Part shown: positions 8,590 to 17,955 of the stretch, in pieces
Position numbering within the stretch: position 1 is the stretch's first letter
Layout: the number at the start of each line of letters is the position of its first letter
DNA from: Encephalitozoon hellem ATCC 50504
Taxonomy: Eukaryota > Microsporidia > Unikaryonidae
Assembly: GCF_000277815.2 (NCBI RefSeq)
Contig: NC_018474.1
Coordinates: forward strand, 124,001-188,000
Length of the DNA: 64,000 nt
Direction: 5' to 3'
The notes under the pieces: model-generated
Databases searched by the model: none
What the model saw: only the letters and a program-made list of their open reading frames with translations
Told to the model about the DNA's origin: nothing
Program-made: the position numbers and the translations under genes

Positions 8590-9717
8590 ATGACAAATTT
8601 TGGAATATCTAAGGACATGCACGAATATGTTGTTCGGAGACAGATCAGAATACTGGAGAATATGGAGAAAATATGCAACTGGATGGCCGAGATTAGGAGG
8701 CCTACAAGCAGGAAGGATAGGATGGCTATAAGATACATCAGAGGCATTTTAAAGAGGAAGTACAAGAAGTATAAGAGACTTGGAGTTTTAAATATTGAGG
8801 GAAAACTCGGAAGAGAGATAGAGAGGCTTAAGGACTTCAAATACTACGAAACAAAGGCACACAGAGAGGTGGAGAGTGTATTCAAAGACTCAAAGTTCTA
8901 TGGGGCTAGACTGGAGCTGGAGGGGATCTTCAAGAAATACATGGATGTTCATCTATGCAATAATTACAAGAAGTTCTTGAAGAGTATCCACAAGTTCAAT
9001 GTGGACAAGTCCAGATTCAGGTATATAGAGTATCTAAATGAGTTGAACGAATACTTGAGTGGAGTGATCAAGATCAAGTATCTTGGGGAATTCAGGAAAT
9101 TTATTGCCTCTGCACCATCCATCATTGAAAGGGCGGAAGCACATAGTTTTTGTGAGAAAGGCTATATGGAAGGAGTGTTTCCAAAAGTATACTGTATTGC
9201 ATGTTCGAGGGAGATTTCTAGAAATGTGTTTGTGCACCACCTGAAGGGGAAGAAACATTGCAAGAAAGAGAAGGAGGAGATTCTACTTTGTAGCATGCCT
9301 GTTTTGAAGGCTGAAGGGCTGGTTGTGAAAGCACTTGAAATCCTGGACAGAGAAAGAAGGCACAGCATTTCTAGGTTTTCCGGGAGGGAGAAAGATATAA
9401 GAAACGATGTTCCGAAATGGTTGTACAAGAAAAGGGAGCTGGATATATTGTTTGAATGTGATATTTGTGGGTACTCTGGATATGGGCGCAGCAGTTTTGA
9501 TAGGCACTTTGGGGAAGATATCCATGGAAGAGGTGTCTCCAAGTATGGAATCAAGTATTCTCCTGTATTGAAGGGAATCACAAGAGTTGGAATTCTCATG
9601 AAGATGAAGGATAGAATGGAAGAATCAGAGAGCTTTACGGAGGAATTTGAGGATGAGGACGGAAACGTATTTGATAAGAGAACATATGAGGATCTGAGAA
9701 GAAACAACCTCATCTAG
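8590..9717 (+). CDS. Splicing factor SF3a subunit 3 (SF3a60/Prp9)
   Basis: A 375-residue protein. The middle carries a matrin/U1-type C2H2 finger (YCIACSREISRNVFVHHL then KGKKH). The C-terminal zinc finger CDICGYSGYGRSSFDRHF with the KYGIKY element is diagnostic of SF3a60/Prp9. The N-terminal half is helical and basic. SF3a is part of the U2 snRNP and helps recognise the branch site. Its presence agrees with a working, minimal spliceosome, as does the intron in the L37 gene of this window. The N-terminus is shorter than in yeast or human. Confidence 0.9.
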   Translation: MTNFGISKDMHEYVVRRQIRILENMEKICNWMAEIRRPTSRKDRMAIRYIRGILKRKYKKYKRLGVLNIEGKLGREIERLKDFKYYETKAHREVESVFKDSKFYGARLELEGIFKKYMDVHLCNNYKKFLKSIHKFNVDKSRFRYIEYLNELNEYLSGVIKIKYLGEFRKFIASAPSIIERAEAHSFCEKGYMEGVFPKVYCIACSREISRNVFVHHLKGKKHCKKEKEEILLCSMPVLKAEGLVVKALEILDRERRHSISRFSGREKDIRNDVPKWLYKKRELDILFECDICGYSGYGRSSFDRHFGEDIHGRGVSKYGIKYSPVLKGITRVGILMKMKDRMEESESFTEEFEDEDGNVFDKRTYEDLRRNNLI

Positions 9718-9740
9718 GACTTGTTTTGAGGTGACCCTTT

Positions 9741-10082
9741 ATGATAAGGCTTGAAGAGCGAGCAACCTTTGGAAAGATCTATCAGATAAGATATAGAGAT
9801 AGGACACTGCTGAAAAGGCTTTGTGGAGTGACTGTGATACAGACATATGGGATAAGGATGGAGGGGAGCATTACATGCACAAACGAAGGTGATCTACTGG
9901 AGACACTGAAAGGTCTGGCTTGGAAGAGGAAGGACATAGCGATACTGAGTCCTTCGACACTGATAGTGAATGGAGAAATATACAAAATGTTTAGGTTATT
10001 GAATGCAGCAGGAATGTCGCTATTTTTGTTTGTTCTTCAAGACGATCCTGTTTGGTACATAGATGAGATCATGCAAGCTTGA
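9741..10082 (+). CDS. Hypothetical protein
   Basis: A 113-residue protein with an alternating strand/helix pattern and no signal peptide or transmembrane helix. The start is supported by GACCCTTT directly before the ATG. I recognise no family. It is 23 bp downstream of the SF3a60 gene on the same strand, and converges with the small basic protein at 10095. Confidence 0.65.
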   Translation: MIRLEERATFGKIYQIRYRDRTLLKRLCGVTVIQTYGIRMEGSITCTNEGDLLETLKGLAWKRKDIAILSPSTLIVNGEIYKMFRLLNAAGMSLFLFVLQDDPVWYIDEIMQA

Positions 10083-10094
10083 GAATAATGTGGT

Positions 10095-10355
10095 TTAATT
10101 ATTGAAGTCTATTTTTCTTGTAGAATTGTATCTTTTGGACTCTGGGCTTCCCATGATTTCTATGCGGCTGTCAGGAGACAGAATCTTAACGTTTTTCTTA
10201 GGTGTTTCCACTTTCTTTGGGGTCGATATGGCCTTCTTGATCTTGAGGGATCTGCTCCTCTTCAGCGGCTTGTCTGCTTTTCTCCTGACCAGTATGTCCA
10301 CGGAGTTCACCTTCTTAAGGCCTTTCTTTGCGCTCCATATCCTGGGCTCTTTCAT
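10095..10355 (-). CDS. Small basic hypothetical protein
   Basis: An 86-residue, Lys/Arg/Ser/Pro-rich protein (for example KKVETPKKNVKILSPDSR) ending RKIDFNN. Several TP and SP sites resemble proline-directed kinase sites, and the charge suggests a nuclear or chromatin role; neither is proven. It starts 73 bp from the first possible ATG of the divergent DusA gene. The opposite-strand open frame over this region is hydrophobic and unlike any DusA N-terminus, which supports the minus-strand reading. Confidence 0.6.
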   Translation of the reverse strand: MKEPRIWSAKKGLKKVNSVDILVRRKADKPLKRSRSLKIKKAISTPKKVETPKKNVKILSPDSRIEIMGSPESKRYNSTRKIDFNN

Positions 10356-10485
10356 AGAACAGAATCCTAGACACTATTTATCTGTTTTTTGGAGGGAACA
10401 TCTTTATGGATACCTTTCTCAATATAGCATGGAGCAGCATGGAGAAGTAGAGCAGGAAGATATGATTGGCTCTGAAAGTTCACCC

Positions 10486-11511
10486 ATGGAGAAGAAGATT
10501 GAAATAAGCCTAGCACCGATGATGGATGTCACTACGCCTCACTTCCGAAGGTTCATCAGACTGACGTCGGAGACGACTGTTCTATTTACGGAGATGATTG
10601 TGTCGAACACAGTAATTCATATTCCTCGGGACAAGCTGAAAGAAAAGCTTGGAGAATACGATGATAATACAGTTGTACAAATAGGGGGGAGTGATGCAAT
10701 GCAGATAGTGGAGGCGGTGAGGATTCTCCAAGGCTTCGGATATAAGATGTTCAATCTTAACTGTGGCTGCCCTAGCTCGAGGGTGAAGAAGGGAAGCTTT
10801 GGGGCAGTTCTTATGCTTGATAGGAGGCTGGTTTCCGAGATAATTAACAGGGTATATGAGGAGACTGGAGTGATTCTAAGCCTTAAGATCCGGACGGGTG
10901 TTGACGACCACGATGGGATGGACTTTCTGAAGGAATTTGTAAGCTACATCAAGGAGAACACGCCCAACAGGACGTTTTATATCCATGCGCGTAAGTGTTG
11001 GCTAGAGGGGCTCTCCCCTGAGCAGAACAGAAAGCTGCCACCTCTGGATTACGGTAGCGTGTATGAGATCAAGAAGCTTTATCCGGAGCTTAAGATTGTC
11101 CTTAATGGATCTATCGGCGGAGACAATTTGGATAAGATAGATGGTCTAGACGGGGCGATGATAGGGAGGGAGGCGATCAGAAATGTCTTTGTCTTCTGGG
11201 ATATTGACCAGCGGCTGTCTAGACAGTACGGTGGCGAAGAGGAATGCATTCTGGATGCTGATACAAGAGGAGGTGAGTGCAACGGAGACCATGAGAGTAA
11301 AAGAGCACAAAAGATACGCTCCGTTGTCAAGCAATACTTTGAAGGGCTTGCACCCTCTACCCGGCTGAGGTCTGTTCATATTTTGCCAATAATGAATCTT
11401 ATGAAGGGGAAAAGAGGCTGCAAAGAGTATAGAAGGAAGCTTAACTTGATACTTTCCCAGCAGACGAGACCCTCTGAGGTATACCCGCTGATAATGAAAC
11501 ATTTTGAGTGA
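10486..11511 (+). CDS. tRNA-dihydrouridine synthase, DusA type
   Basis: About 341 residues from the ATG at 10486, which sits directly after CACCC; an in-frame ATG at 10429 is the alternative. It begins ISLAPMMDVTTPHFRRF, as DusA enzymes do. The catalytic Cys is in NCGCPSSRV (C95), followed by KKGSFGAVLM. LKIRTGVDDHD and HARKCWLEGLSPEQNRKLPP are DusA hallmarks, distinct from eukaryotic Dus1-4. The enzyme reduces U20/20a in the tRNA D-loop using FMN and NADPH. A eukaryotic-type Dus1 is also in the window (60872-61894). The bacterial-type form suggests transfer or retention of an ancient paralogue. Confidence 0.9.
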   Translation: MEKKIEISLAPMMDVTTPHFRRFIRLTSETTVLFTEMIVSNTVIHIPRDKLKEKLGEYDDNTVVQIGGSDAMQIVEAVRILQGFGYKMFNLNCGCPSSRVKKGSFGAVLMLDRRLVSEIINRVYEETGVILSLKIRTGVDDHDGMDFLKEFVSYIKENTPNRTFYIHARKCWLEGLSPEQNRKLPPLDYGSVYEIKKLYPELKIVLNGSIGGDNLDKIDGLDGAMIGREAIRNVFVFWDIDQRLSRQYGGEEECILDADTRGGECNGDHESKRAQKIRSVVKQYFEGLAPSTRLRSVHILPIMNLMKGKRGCKEYRRKLNLILSQQTRPSEVYPLIMKHFE

Positions 11512-11541
11512 TATAAGTGGAAGAAAAATGGCCCATTACCA

Positions 11542-11961
11542 ATGGAATCCATCACCAAGGAAACAAGATTCAACGAGCTTCCACAGCAGATAAAGCAGAA
11601 GCTTATCAACATATACAGAAGCTCCCATCAGCAATATTTGTCCATGGAAATGCTGAAGCCGACCAAGTTTAATCTTTTATATTCACAGACACAAGATTTA
11701 CAGACAAGGAACCTGCAGAAAAATTTTAAGCTTCTTGTAGAGAGTGCAGAGAAGCTGAAGAGAATGTGGAATCTCAACAAGGATGAGGTGGATTTTCGGT
11801 ATCTGCATGAGAGCCTGAAGAAGGCATTAGAGGAGCTTAATGAGGAAGTGATGCTGTACAAGAAGAATGAGGAAAGTAGAGAGTTTCTTGATGAGATCAT
11901 GATGACGTATGCAATGCTCAGAAATAAGCTTGAAAACCTTACAAAAGAAAAAAGAATGTAG
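11542..11961 (+). CDS. Coiled-coil protein, possible Nup49/Nup58-type nucleoporin
   Basis: A 139-residue, highly helical protein with heptad-like repeats. The opening (ETRFNELPQQIKQKLINIY) resembles the conserved NELP...Q segment at the start of the coiled coil in Nup49/Nup58-class channel nucleoporins. No FG repeats are visible, so if correct this is a strongly reduced form. The ATG at 11542 is preceded by CCCATTACCA. The family call is tentative, but the gene itself looks real. Confidence 0.6.
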   Translation: MESITKETRFNELPQQIKQKLINIYRSSHQQYLSMEMLKPTKFNLLYSQTQDLQTRNLQKNFKLLVESAEKLKRMWNLNKDEVDFRYLHESLKKALEELNEEVMLYKKNEESREFLDEIMMTYAMLRNKLENLTKEKRM

Positions 11962-12120
11962 GAGGGTACGGTTTGTTATTAAAAAGCCTTGATCTGATAT
12001 CTTATTCTAAGCCTGCAGCTAGTTTTGTGTGGAGCTCATGTGGCTCTAGCAAGACATTAATCTGTAGAGGATTTTCCACTAGGTTCTAAGGTTTATTTGC
12101 CTGGGAGGAGACCAGATATA

Positions 12121-12126
12121 AAATTT
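12121..12126 (+). promoter_or_regulatory. AAATTT-like box upstream of alpha-tubulin
   Basis: AAATTT lies 22 bp before the tubulin ATG and is followed by a CCCC element at the start codon. The same pair precedes the ribosomal protein genes here. In E. cuniculi such motifs are described for highly expressed genes. Confidence 0.5.
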
Positions 12127-12148
12127 TGCTCTAGTTCACCCCGACAAG

Positions 12149-13474
12149 ATGAGAGAAATAATTTCATTGCACATAGGACAGGCTGGGGTGCAGATAGGTA
12201 ATGCATGCTGGGAGTTGTACTGTAAGGAGCATGGGATTCTACCTGACGGGCGGCTTGACCAGAACAGGATGGACGACGAGAGTGCAGAATCGTTTTTCTC
12301 TCAGACAAGTGTTGGGACGTATGTTCCGCGCACGCTGATGGTTGATCTTGAGCCTGGAGTGCTTGAGAGCATCAAGACTGGGAAGTATCGTGAGCTGTAT
12401 CACCCTGGGCAGCTTATTTCTGGGAAGGAGGATGCTGCAAATAACTATGCGCGAGGGCATTACACTGTTGGAAAGGAGATAATTGAGCCTGTGATGGAGC
12501 AGATAAGAAGAATGGCAGACAACTGTGATGGGCTACAGGGGTTTTTGATATATCACAGTTTTGGGGGAGGAACGGGATCTGGATTTGCATCATTGATGAT
12601 GGATAGGCTTGCGGCAGAGTTTGGAAAGAAGAGTAAGCTTGAGTTCAGTGTCTATCCGGCACCAAAGATAGCAACTGCAGTTGTTGAGCCTTACAACAGC
12701 ATTCTTACGACCCACACGACGTTGGATTATTCTGACTGTTCATTTCTTGTTGACAATGAGGCGATTTATGACATGTGTAGAAATCTAGGGATCCAAAGGC
12801 CTTATTATACGGACATCAACAGGATAATAGCGCAGGTTGTTTCGTCTATAACAGCATCTCTCAGGTTTCCTGGGTCCTTAAATGTCGACCTGACTGAGTT
12901 CCAGACGAACCTTGTTCCCTACCCTCGAATTCATTTTCCTCTTGTTGCATACTCTCCTATGCTGTCGAAGGAGAAGGCAGCACATGAGAAGCTAAGTGTG
13001 CAGGAGATCACAAACGCATGTTTCGAGCCGCAAAGCCAAATGGTGCGATGCGACACTCGCAAGGGGAAGTACATGGCATGCTGCCTTCTATTCAGAGGAG
13101 ACGTGAATCCAAAAGACGCGAATACTGCGACTGCCAATGTCAAGGCAAAGAGGACCAATCAGTTTGTTGAGTGGTGCCCCACGGGATTCAAGGTTGGAAT
13201 CAACAGTAGAAAGCCCACTGTCCTTGATGGAGAGGCGATGGCAGAGGTGTCCAGGGCTGTGTGTGCACTTTCGAACACAACGGCGATTTCTGAAGCATGG
13301 AAGAGGCTCAACAACAAGTTCGACCTTATGTTTTCGAAGCGAGCATTTGTGCATTGGTATGTCGGTGAAGGTATGGAGGAAGGAGAGTTCAGCGAGGCCA
13401 GAGAGGATCTTGCCATGCTCGAGGACGATTACGAAAGGATCTCCTCGAATTCAGAGCCCATTGATGAGTATTAA
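12149..13474 (+). CDS. Alpha-tubulin
   Basis: A 441-residue alpha-tubulin. It starts [20 protein letters not shown], has the GTP-binding GGGTGSG tubulin signature near residue 140, and carries the alpha-type catalytic Glu region downstream. The C-terminus is acidic and ends in EY, giving a genetically encoded terminal Tyr. It polymerises with beta-tubulin into spindle microtubules, the only microtubules microsporidia make. Residue 40 is not in a clear acetylation context. An AAATTT box and CCCC motif precede the start. Its linkage to PTP4/PTP5-like genes supports an Encephalitozoon origin. Confidence 0.98.
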   Translation: MREIISLHIGQAGVQIGNACWELYCKEHGILPDGRLDQNRMDDESAESFFSQTSVGTYVPRTLMVDLEPGVLESIKTGKYRELYHPGQLISGKEDAANNYARGHYTVGKEIIEPVMEQIRRMADNCDGLQGFLIYHSFGGGTGSGFASLMMDRLAAEFGKKSKLEFSVYPAPKIATAVVEPYNSILTTHTTLDYSDCSFLVDNEAIYDMCRNLGIQRPYYTDINRIIAQVVSSITASLRFPGSLNVDLTEFQTNLVPYPRIHFPLVAYSPMLSKEKAAHEKLSVQEITNACFEPQSQMVRCDTRKGKYMACCLLFRGDVNPKDANTATANVKAKRTNQFVEWCPTGFKVGINSRKPTVLDGEAMAEVSRAVCALSNTTAISEAWKRLNNKFDLMFSKRAFVHWYVGEGMEEGEFSEAREDLAMLEDDYERISSNSEPIDEY

Positions 13475-13569
13475 ATTTATTTGATCCAAAGATGTAGTAT
13501 TTGTGCGAACTTTCATAAGGCCTGGAGGGCGTGACCTTGTCCACTTGGCAGTAAATGTATCCCTTGAAA

Positions 13570-13947
13570 ATGGAAAGAGAAAGCACCGTGGAGAAAGTCA
13601 AGGAAATGCTCCAAAGATATTCTTCGAGGGGAGGCACATTTTCTGAGGGAAGCTTCCTGTCTGATATAGACATGCCGTCGGATGCGTCCTTCACGTCTTT
13701 GGAGGAGGAGCTTGCTGGAAGAATCATAAAGTCGCTGAGATATTGCAAGGAAGTGTCAGAAATGATTAGAAGAAGGAGAGGGTGCATTTCAAGGAAGGAG
13801 ATTGTGGAGTGCATGCTGATCCTTGATAAAATCAAAAGGAATATTGAAGGGCCAAGGAGACTAAGGAGGACATGGGTAATCCTAGTAGTATCTATAGGAG
13901 TGGGATTGGTCGGAATGGCGTGCATTTCTGCTAAATGCTATTTCTAG
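13570..13947 (+). CDS. Tail-anchored membrane protein, unknown
   Basis: About 125 residues from the ATG at 13570, which follows TATCCCTTGAAA; an in-frame ATG at 13555 would add five residues. A Ser-rich and acidic N-terminal half leads to an Arg-rich segment (GPRRLRRT). One hydrophobic span (WVILVVSIGVGLVGMACI) is very near the C-terminus, giving tail-anchored topology with the bulk in the cytosol. It does not show a SNARE heptad pattern. Function unknown. Confidence 0.65.
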   Translation: MERESTVEKVKEMLQRYSSRGGTFSEGSFLSDIDMPSDASFTSLEEELAGRIIKSLRYCKEVSEMIRRRRGCISRKEIVECMLILDKIKRNIEGPRRLRRTWVILVVSIGVGLVGMACISAKCYF

Positions 13948-14005
13948 TCTTCTATACACAAAATAAAGTCATGGATCCTTACAATCGTTTTGAAAGAATT
14001 TATTT

Positions 14006-14347
14006 TCACACTTTCTCTTCATCTCTAATGTTTTTTTTGGATATCCACAGGATTGCTTTTCTGAATGATGATTTGATAATGGCAAACAACTTCTCGATTC
14101 CGGACAGAAATTGTCTCATGACCCCTGTTTTTTCCTTAATGGGAAAGGGAATCTCGGTGATGTATTCCTTGAACTCACTTATACCATATCCCTTAGCTTT
14201 TTCTCCATGTTCCTTCTCGGGTGCTCCTGACGCAGCATCTGCAACGCGAGGGTCAGACACCTCCTTCCCGTCGACTGCAGCACTGCCTTCAATGTCTACA
14301 TCCACTTCTTTTCTTCCATCCATGTTCTGCTCTTCCTGGCTTCTCAT
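14006..14347 (-). CDS. Hypothetical acidic protein with amphipathic C-terminus
   Basis: A 113-residue protein occupying an otherwise empty stretch between 13947 and 14487. The N-terminal two thirds are acidic and Ala/Gly/Glu-rich. The C-terminal third is amphipathic and basic (LFAIIKSSFRKAILWISKK), possibly membrane-associated. The upstream minus-strand sequence contains CACCCTTCCC shortly before the ATG, like other genes here. No family recognised. Confidence 0.55.
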   Translation of the reverse strand: MRSQEEQNMDGRKEVDVDIEGSAAVDGKEVSDPRVADAASGAPEKEHGEKAKGYGISEFKEYITEIPFPIKEKTGVMRQFLSGIEKLFAIIKSSFRKAILWISKKNIRDEEKV

Positions 14348-14486
14348 GTTTATTGGGAAGGGTGCATCTCTGAAATGTGATTACTCCCAAAACATTTAGT
14401 AGAAAACATAAATGAGTAGATAAGAGGACTATACCAATTACACAACCAGAAAGGGCTATAATAAGTCATTCCGAAAACGAGGACCC

Positions 14487-16529
14487 ATGGAGTCCTGGAA
14501 GTCGAAGTCATTAGAGCACATCAATATACAGTTCCGAAGCATAATGGAGGGAATGGGGATAGACGAGGAGAAGCAGCACAAGCTAGCGGCAAAGCTGAAT
14601 CTATCGAAGAAGATCAGGACCATCACGTCGATGCAGACACTGGAGGAAAGGAAAAAGAAGATCAAGGAGTATGTGGTAAAGCTGAAGGACAGGAACAGTG
14701 TGCTCAATCTCCTGAGCCTATCGGTTTCTCTCGAGACAGGGCCCAGGGTCCTATATGAGATTTTCAGTGGAGAAGGAGGGCACGATGTGCTTGTGAGATG
14801 CATGAGAAGGATGGATGAGGAGTTTGGAGATGTTATCTGCGACACCTTGTATATCATCCTATCGAAGTACGGGAACCACTTCCCGCCGTTTCTTAGGCTC
14901 CTACTTGACGGGTTTCTTAGTGGGAAAGTGCATGAAACGAGATCCTTCTTTAAAATCCTTGAATTTCTGGTGAACGAAAACAAGGCGGATGAGCTGTTTT
15001 TCAGCACAGACTTTAACAGGTGTGTTTGCAACAGCTATCTGTCGAAGATTGTTGAATACACCAAGAGGATTCCAAGAATCGAAGACGAGCTGAATTTTTT
15101 GGTGCCACTTCTCAAATCTCCAAGGTCTGTGCATGTTAAGTATATCCTGTTTGTATCTGATTTTTCCTCGCTGGAAGACAGGGTCGTCAATAAAGATGTT
15201 TTCGAGAGTATAGTGAAAGAGATTAAACCTGACATTCGTCGGGATTGGAAGAGGGGTCGAATTGATGAGGTGCTGAGATTAGCTGAGGCTGAGGGGGTTC
15301 TCGATGTTGCATGCTGTATCTTCGAGGCGTTTGCATTTGGGGACAGCAAGGTGTTTGGGGAGTTGAGAGAGGATGTAGAGAAGATGAAGATTTCCGAAGT
15401 CCAGGGGGAGGGTACGGAGGCGTGTGCAGCAGAAGTTGAAAAGAAGAGGGAAGCGGTTAAGAAGGTGGAGTTGAGTAAGGCTAAGGGTCCAAAGAAGATA
15501 ATCAAGAAGGTTGCAAAAAGTACCGCCCCGTCGAAAAGATACACCCAGGTGAAATGGACGAAGATGGGGAAAGGAAACAGCGTGTGGAGCAGGATAAAGA
15601 CGGAAGAGATGGAGAGCATTTTTAGAACCGAGGAGTTTGATGGATTTGAGGTGAAGGGAGAAAAGCCAAAGGCACTGAGCATGGGGATGGAAAAGAAAAA
15701 GCCGAGTGTGTTTTCCGAAAAGAAGAACTATGCGATTAACATTGCATTGGGAAGGGTAAAGGAAAGCAACTGCGAGTTGAAGTCTGCAATATTAAACATG
15801 CATGAGGATCTCAATGAAAACCTTGTGAAGCAGCTTCTTTTCTACTTTCCGACGGATGAGGAAATAGAACAATTGCAAAGCACGGACCATGTGTTTGGAA
15901 GGGGAGAAGAGTTCTTCAAGGAGAGCATTGAAGAGGTTGAGATGATGAAAAGGTGCCTCTATTATCTCTACTTCATAATATCGTTCAGGAACCAGAATGT
16001 CTGTAAGAATCTTGGGATTCTCGAGAGATACTATGCCATGCTTCTGGAAAGCAAAGAGTTGAGGAGATTTCTGGGGATTGCTTTGGCGGCAGGAAATTAT
16101 CTCAACAGGGGCAGCTTCCTAGGGAATGCAGAGGGATTTACAATGGAGTCTATTCCGAAGATACTGGAAGTAAAGAACAATGGAAATAGTTTGCTGGGGC
16201 TTTTGAAGAAGAAGATTGATTGCAAGCTACTGCTTGAGGATCTAAGTGTAGTGTATGATGCCAGTGGAATAAACTTTGAGGCACTGTGCATTGAGATTGA
16301 AGAGCTCAAGAAGAACTATATCAATGCGAGCGGATCTTCTTTTCCCAAAATACAGGAGAGGATGGAAGAAATCCAAGAAAGGTATGAGGAGATCTGCTCA
16401 TTGTATGATAGGGTCAGCAAGCTCCATCGAGATTGCAAGGAATACTTTGGAGAAAAAGTTGACGACGACTTCAATAGCTGGATGATACTTCTTTTAGACA
16501 GGCTGTCGCATGAGGTACAAAAGAAATAA
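14487..16529 (+). CDS. Formin (FH2 domain actin nucleator)
   Basis: A 680-residue formin. The N-terminal ~270 residues are helical and fit a reduced armadillo-like (FH3/DID) region, followed by a Lys-rich linker. No poly-proline FH1 segment is visible, which is unusual. The FH2 domain spans about 350-660: VKWTKMGKGNSVW with the lasso Trp, an INIALGRVKESNCELKSAI helix, and the GNYLNRGSFLGNAEGF signature. The product nucleates and elongates unbranched actin filaments. The start directly follows GGACCC. The gene ends 22 bp before the next start. Confidence 0.92.
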   Translation: MESWKSKSLEHINIQFRSIMEGMGIDEEKQHKLAAKLNLSKKIRTITSMQTLEERKKKIKEYVVKLKDRNSVLNLLSLSVSLETGPRVLYEIFSGEGGHDVLVRCMRRMDEEFGDVICDTLYIILSKYGNHFPPFLRLLLDGFLSGKVHETRSFFKILEFLVNENKADELFFSTDFNRCVCNSYLSKIVEYTKRIPRIEDELNFLVPLLKSPRSVHVKYILFVSDFSSLEDRVVNKDVFESIVKEIKPDIRRDWKRGRIDEVLRLAEAEGVLDVACCIFEAFAFGDSKVFGELREDVEKMKISEVQGEGTEACAAEVEKKREAVKKVELSKAKGPKKIIKKVAKSTAPSKRYTQVKWTKMGKGNSVWSRIKTEEMESIFRTEEFDGFEVKGEKPKALSMGMEKKKPSVFSEKKNYAINIALGRVKESNCELKSAILNMHEDLNENLVKQLLFYFPTDEEIEQLQSTDHVFGRGEEFFKESIEEVEMMKRCLYYLYFIISFRNQNVCKNLGILERYYAMLLESKELRRFLGIALAAGNYLNRGSFLGNAEGFTMESIPKILEVKNNGNSLLGLLKKKIDCKLLLEDLSVVYDASGINFEALCIEIEELKKNYINASGSSFPKIQERMEEIQERYEEICSLYDRVSKLHRDCKEYFGEKVDDDFNSWMILLLDRLSHEVQKK

Positions 16530-16551
16530 TGGCAGGGCCAAGCCCTTGAAA

Positions 16552-16923
16552 ATGAGGACTATGAGGGAGCAGTGGGACTCGTTTGAGACTGAGAAACTTA
16601 CAAAGGAAACAACAAAAGATTTGCTAAGGCTGTGCGGGTTTACGCCCCGAGAAAGAGACATAGTGGTGCCCAGAACATTTGAAGAGTTTAGTCAGCTTGC
16701 ATCCGCCATTGCGCCTCCGATGCCCAAAGACGAGATGAGGAGAATGGTTCAGATGTTTATCCATGGAACACATATTTCAAAGAAAGACCTCGGAAAGTAC
16801 ATGTCCATGGGAGACAAGTTAAATGAAGAGGAGATGGGAGAGCTCTTCAGAAGCTGTCCATTTGATAGAAACGGAGAGATTACTGTTAGTGAGCTTCTCG
16901 ACTTCCTGTATGACTCGCAATAA
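16552..16923 (+). CDS. EF-hand-like protein (calmodulin/myosin light chain class)
   Basis: About 123 residues from the ATG at 16552, which follows AAGCCCTTGAAA. Upstream in-frame codons overlap the formin stop and are unlikely to be used. The arrangement of helix pairs is like calmodulin: a first half with TPRERDIVVPRTFEEF, and a second with FDRNGEITVSELLDFLY. In that second half D-R-N-G-E-I-x-x-x-E fits an EF-hand loop; the other loops are degenerate. It could be a light chain of an unconventional myosin or a centrin-like protein. The adjacent formin suggests, but does not prove, an actin-related role. Confidence 0.7.
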   Translation: MRTMREQWDSFETEKLTKETTKDLLRLCGFTPRERDIVVPRTFEEFSQLASAIAPPMPKDEMRRMVQMFIHGTHISKKDLGKYMSMGDKLNEEEMGELFRSCPFDRNGEITVSELLDFLYDSQ

Positions 16924-16994
16924 TAATAAATGTTTGATTTTCTGCAGTTTGGCATGGTCTTCAGGGGGATATTTACTTCAGTGATGGCCCTTTG

Positions 16995-17231
16995 ATGCTC
17001 AGCATTGATGATATAATAGGAGAAAAAGACCTTGTCCAGTTGTTCAGGACGATCGTGAGGAATAGAGAGGCATTGGTTCCGAGCAAGCAACGCATTATAA
17101 AGAGAATAAGGGAGTTTGGGCCCTTATCCGTAGAAGATCTTGAAGGACTCTGTGACGAGGACATTTTAGCAGAGCTGGAGGGGAGCAGAAGATGGTCTAT
17201 TCTAAGAAGAGTCAGGAAAGACAGGCATTGA
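16995..17231 (+). CDS. Small hypothetical protein
   Basis: A 78-residue protein from the ATG at 16995 (the upstream codon is TTG), preceded by GGCCCTTTG. It is basic and helical, with an Arg-rich C-terminus (RRWSILRRVRKDRH). No family is recognised. Gene status rests on the start motif and on its filling the gap between two plus-strand genes. Confidence 0.5.
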   Translation: MLSIDDIIGEKDLVQLFRTIVRNREALVPSKQRIIKRIREFGPLSVEDLEGLCDEDILAELEGSRRWSILRRVRKDRH

Positions 17232-17292
17232 CTGATATGATTCACCCCGTTGTTTCATCTACCCTTATAAACAAAAATGGCAAACATCCCCA

Positions 17293-17907
17293 ATGGTAGT
17301 CCGCACAACTCAAGGCCACTCGAGTAGAAAAGTGTTTGACATAAGGGACGGATCCTTGTTAGGGAATCTTCTCAGAGACTATGTCAGGGCATTAGAACTT
17401 TACCACATTGACATGGAGAGTGTGAGAGAATCAGTAGCTCCTGTTTTCGCATATACAGGGCTTGTAACGCTGCAAGTCCTTGGGTTTTTATGGATAGTTT
17501 CGTGGGTTGAAGGCATGAGTGGGGTGGGGCCTGCCCTTGGCTTGTCTTTCGGGGCGTTCCTCGTGATGATTATGTTCTTCTTTGGAGCAGGATACATCTA
17601 TAAGGGGGTTCTCGGGAAAGGGGCTGACACGTCTTATATTTCATATGTATACGTTGTTGCGCTTTCTGTTGTACACTATCCATATCTTATGTTTGTGGGG
17701 CTTCTGGCGAAGGGGATATGGATGTTCCTCTGCATGATGGCCATCTCTTCTATCTCTCAGTTTCTTATCAGGTCGTCAATGCTAAGAAACCATAGCTTTG
17801 AGAGCAACAGAGACAGATTTATGTTTGACATCAGCACGTTTATTCTCCAGTGTGGGTTTTGCTTTGGTAGTCTCTCTCTCTTTGCTTTCCTGTCGCCTAC
17901 TAACTAA
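17293..17907 (+). CDS. Multi-pass membrane protein, unknown
   Basis: A 204-residue protein with a polar N-terminus (about 45 residues) and roughly five hydrophobic spans, the first near LVTLQVLGFLWIVSWV and the last near the C-terminus. This resembles the topology of small Golgi/ER proteins such as the Yip1/Yif1 class, but I see no diagnostic motif. The start at 17293 follows CATCCCCA. It converges on the apyrase gene, with 48 bp between their ends. Confidence 0.7.
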   Translation: MVVRTTQGHSSRKVFDIRDGSLLGNLLRDYVRALELYHIDMESVRESVAPVFAYTGLVTLQVLGFLWIVSWVEGMSGVGPALGLSFGAFLVMIMFFFGAGYIYKGVLGKGADTSYISYVYVVALSVVHYPYLMFVGLLAKGIWMFLCMMAISSISQFLIRSSMLRNHSFESNRDRFMFDISTFILQCGFCFGSLSLFAFLSPTN

Positions 17908-17955
17908 AAGTTCTTAATATCTGCAAACCAGTTTTATTTTTTAGTCTTATATTCT

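Noticed and set aside
9162..9713. 183-residue minus-strand frame in the SF3a60 gene
   Set aside because: It is antisense to the zinc-finger-containing SF3a60 frame and shows Ser/Leu/Phe bias typical of antisense reading.
10102..10428. Hydrophobic N-terminal extension of DusA
   Set aside because: It is antisense to the small basic protein at 10095-10355 and unlike any DusA. DusA homology begins just after the ATG at 10486.
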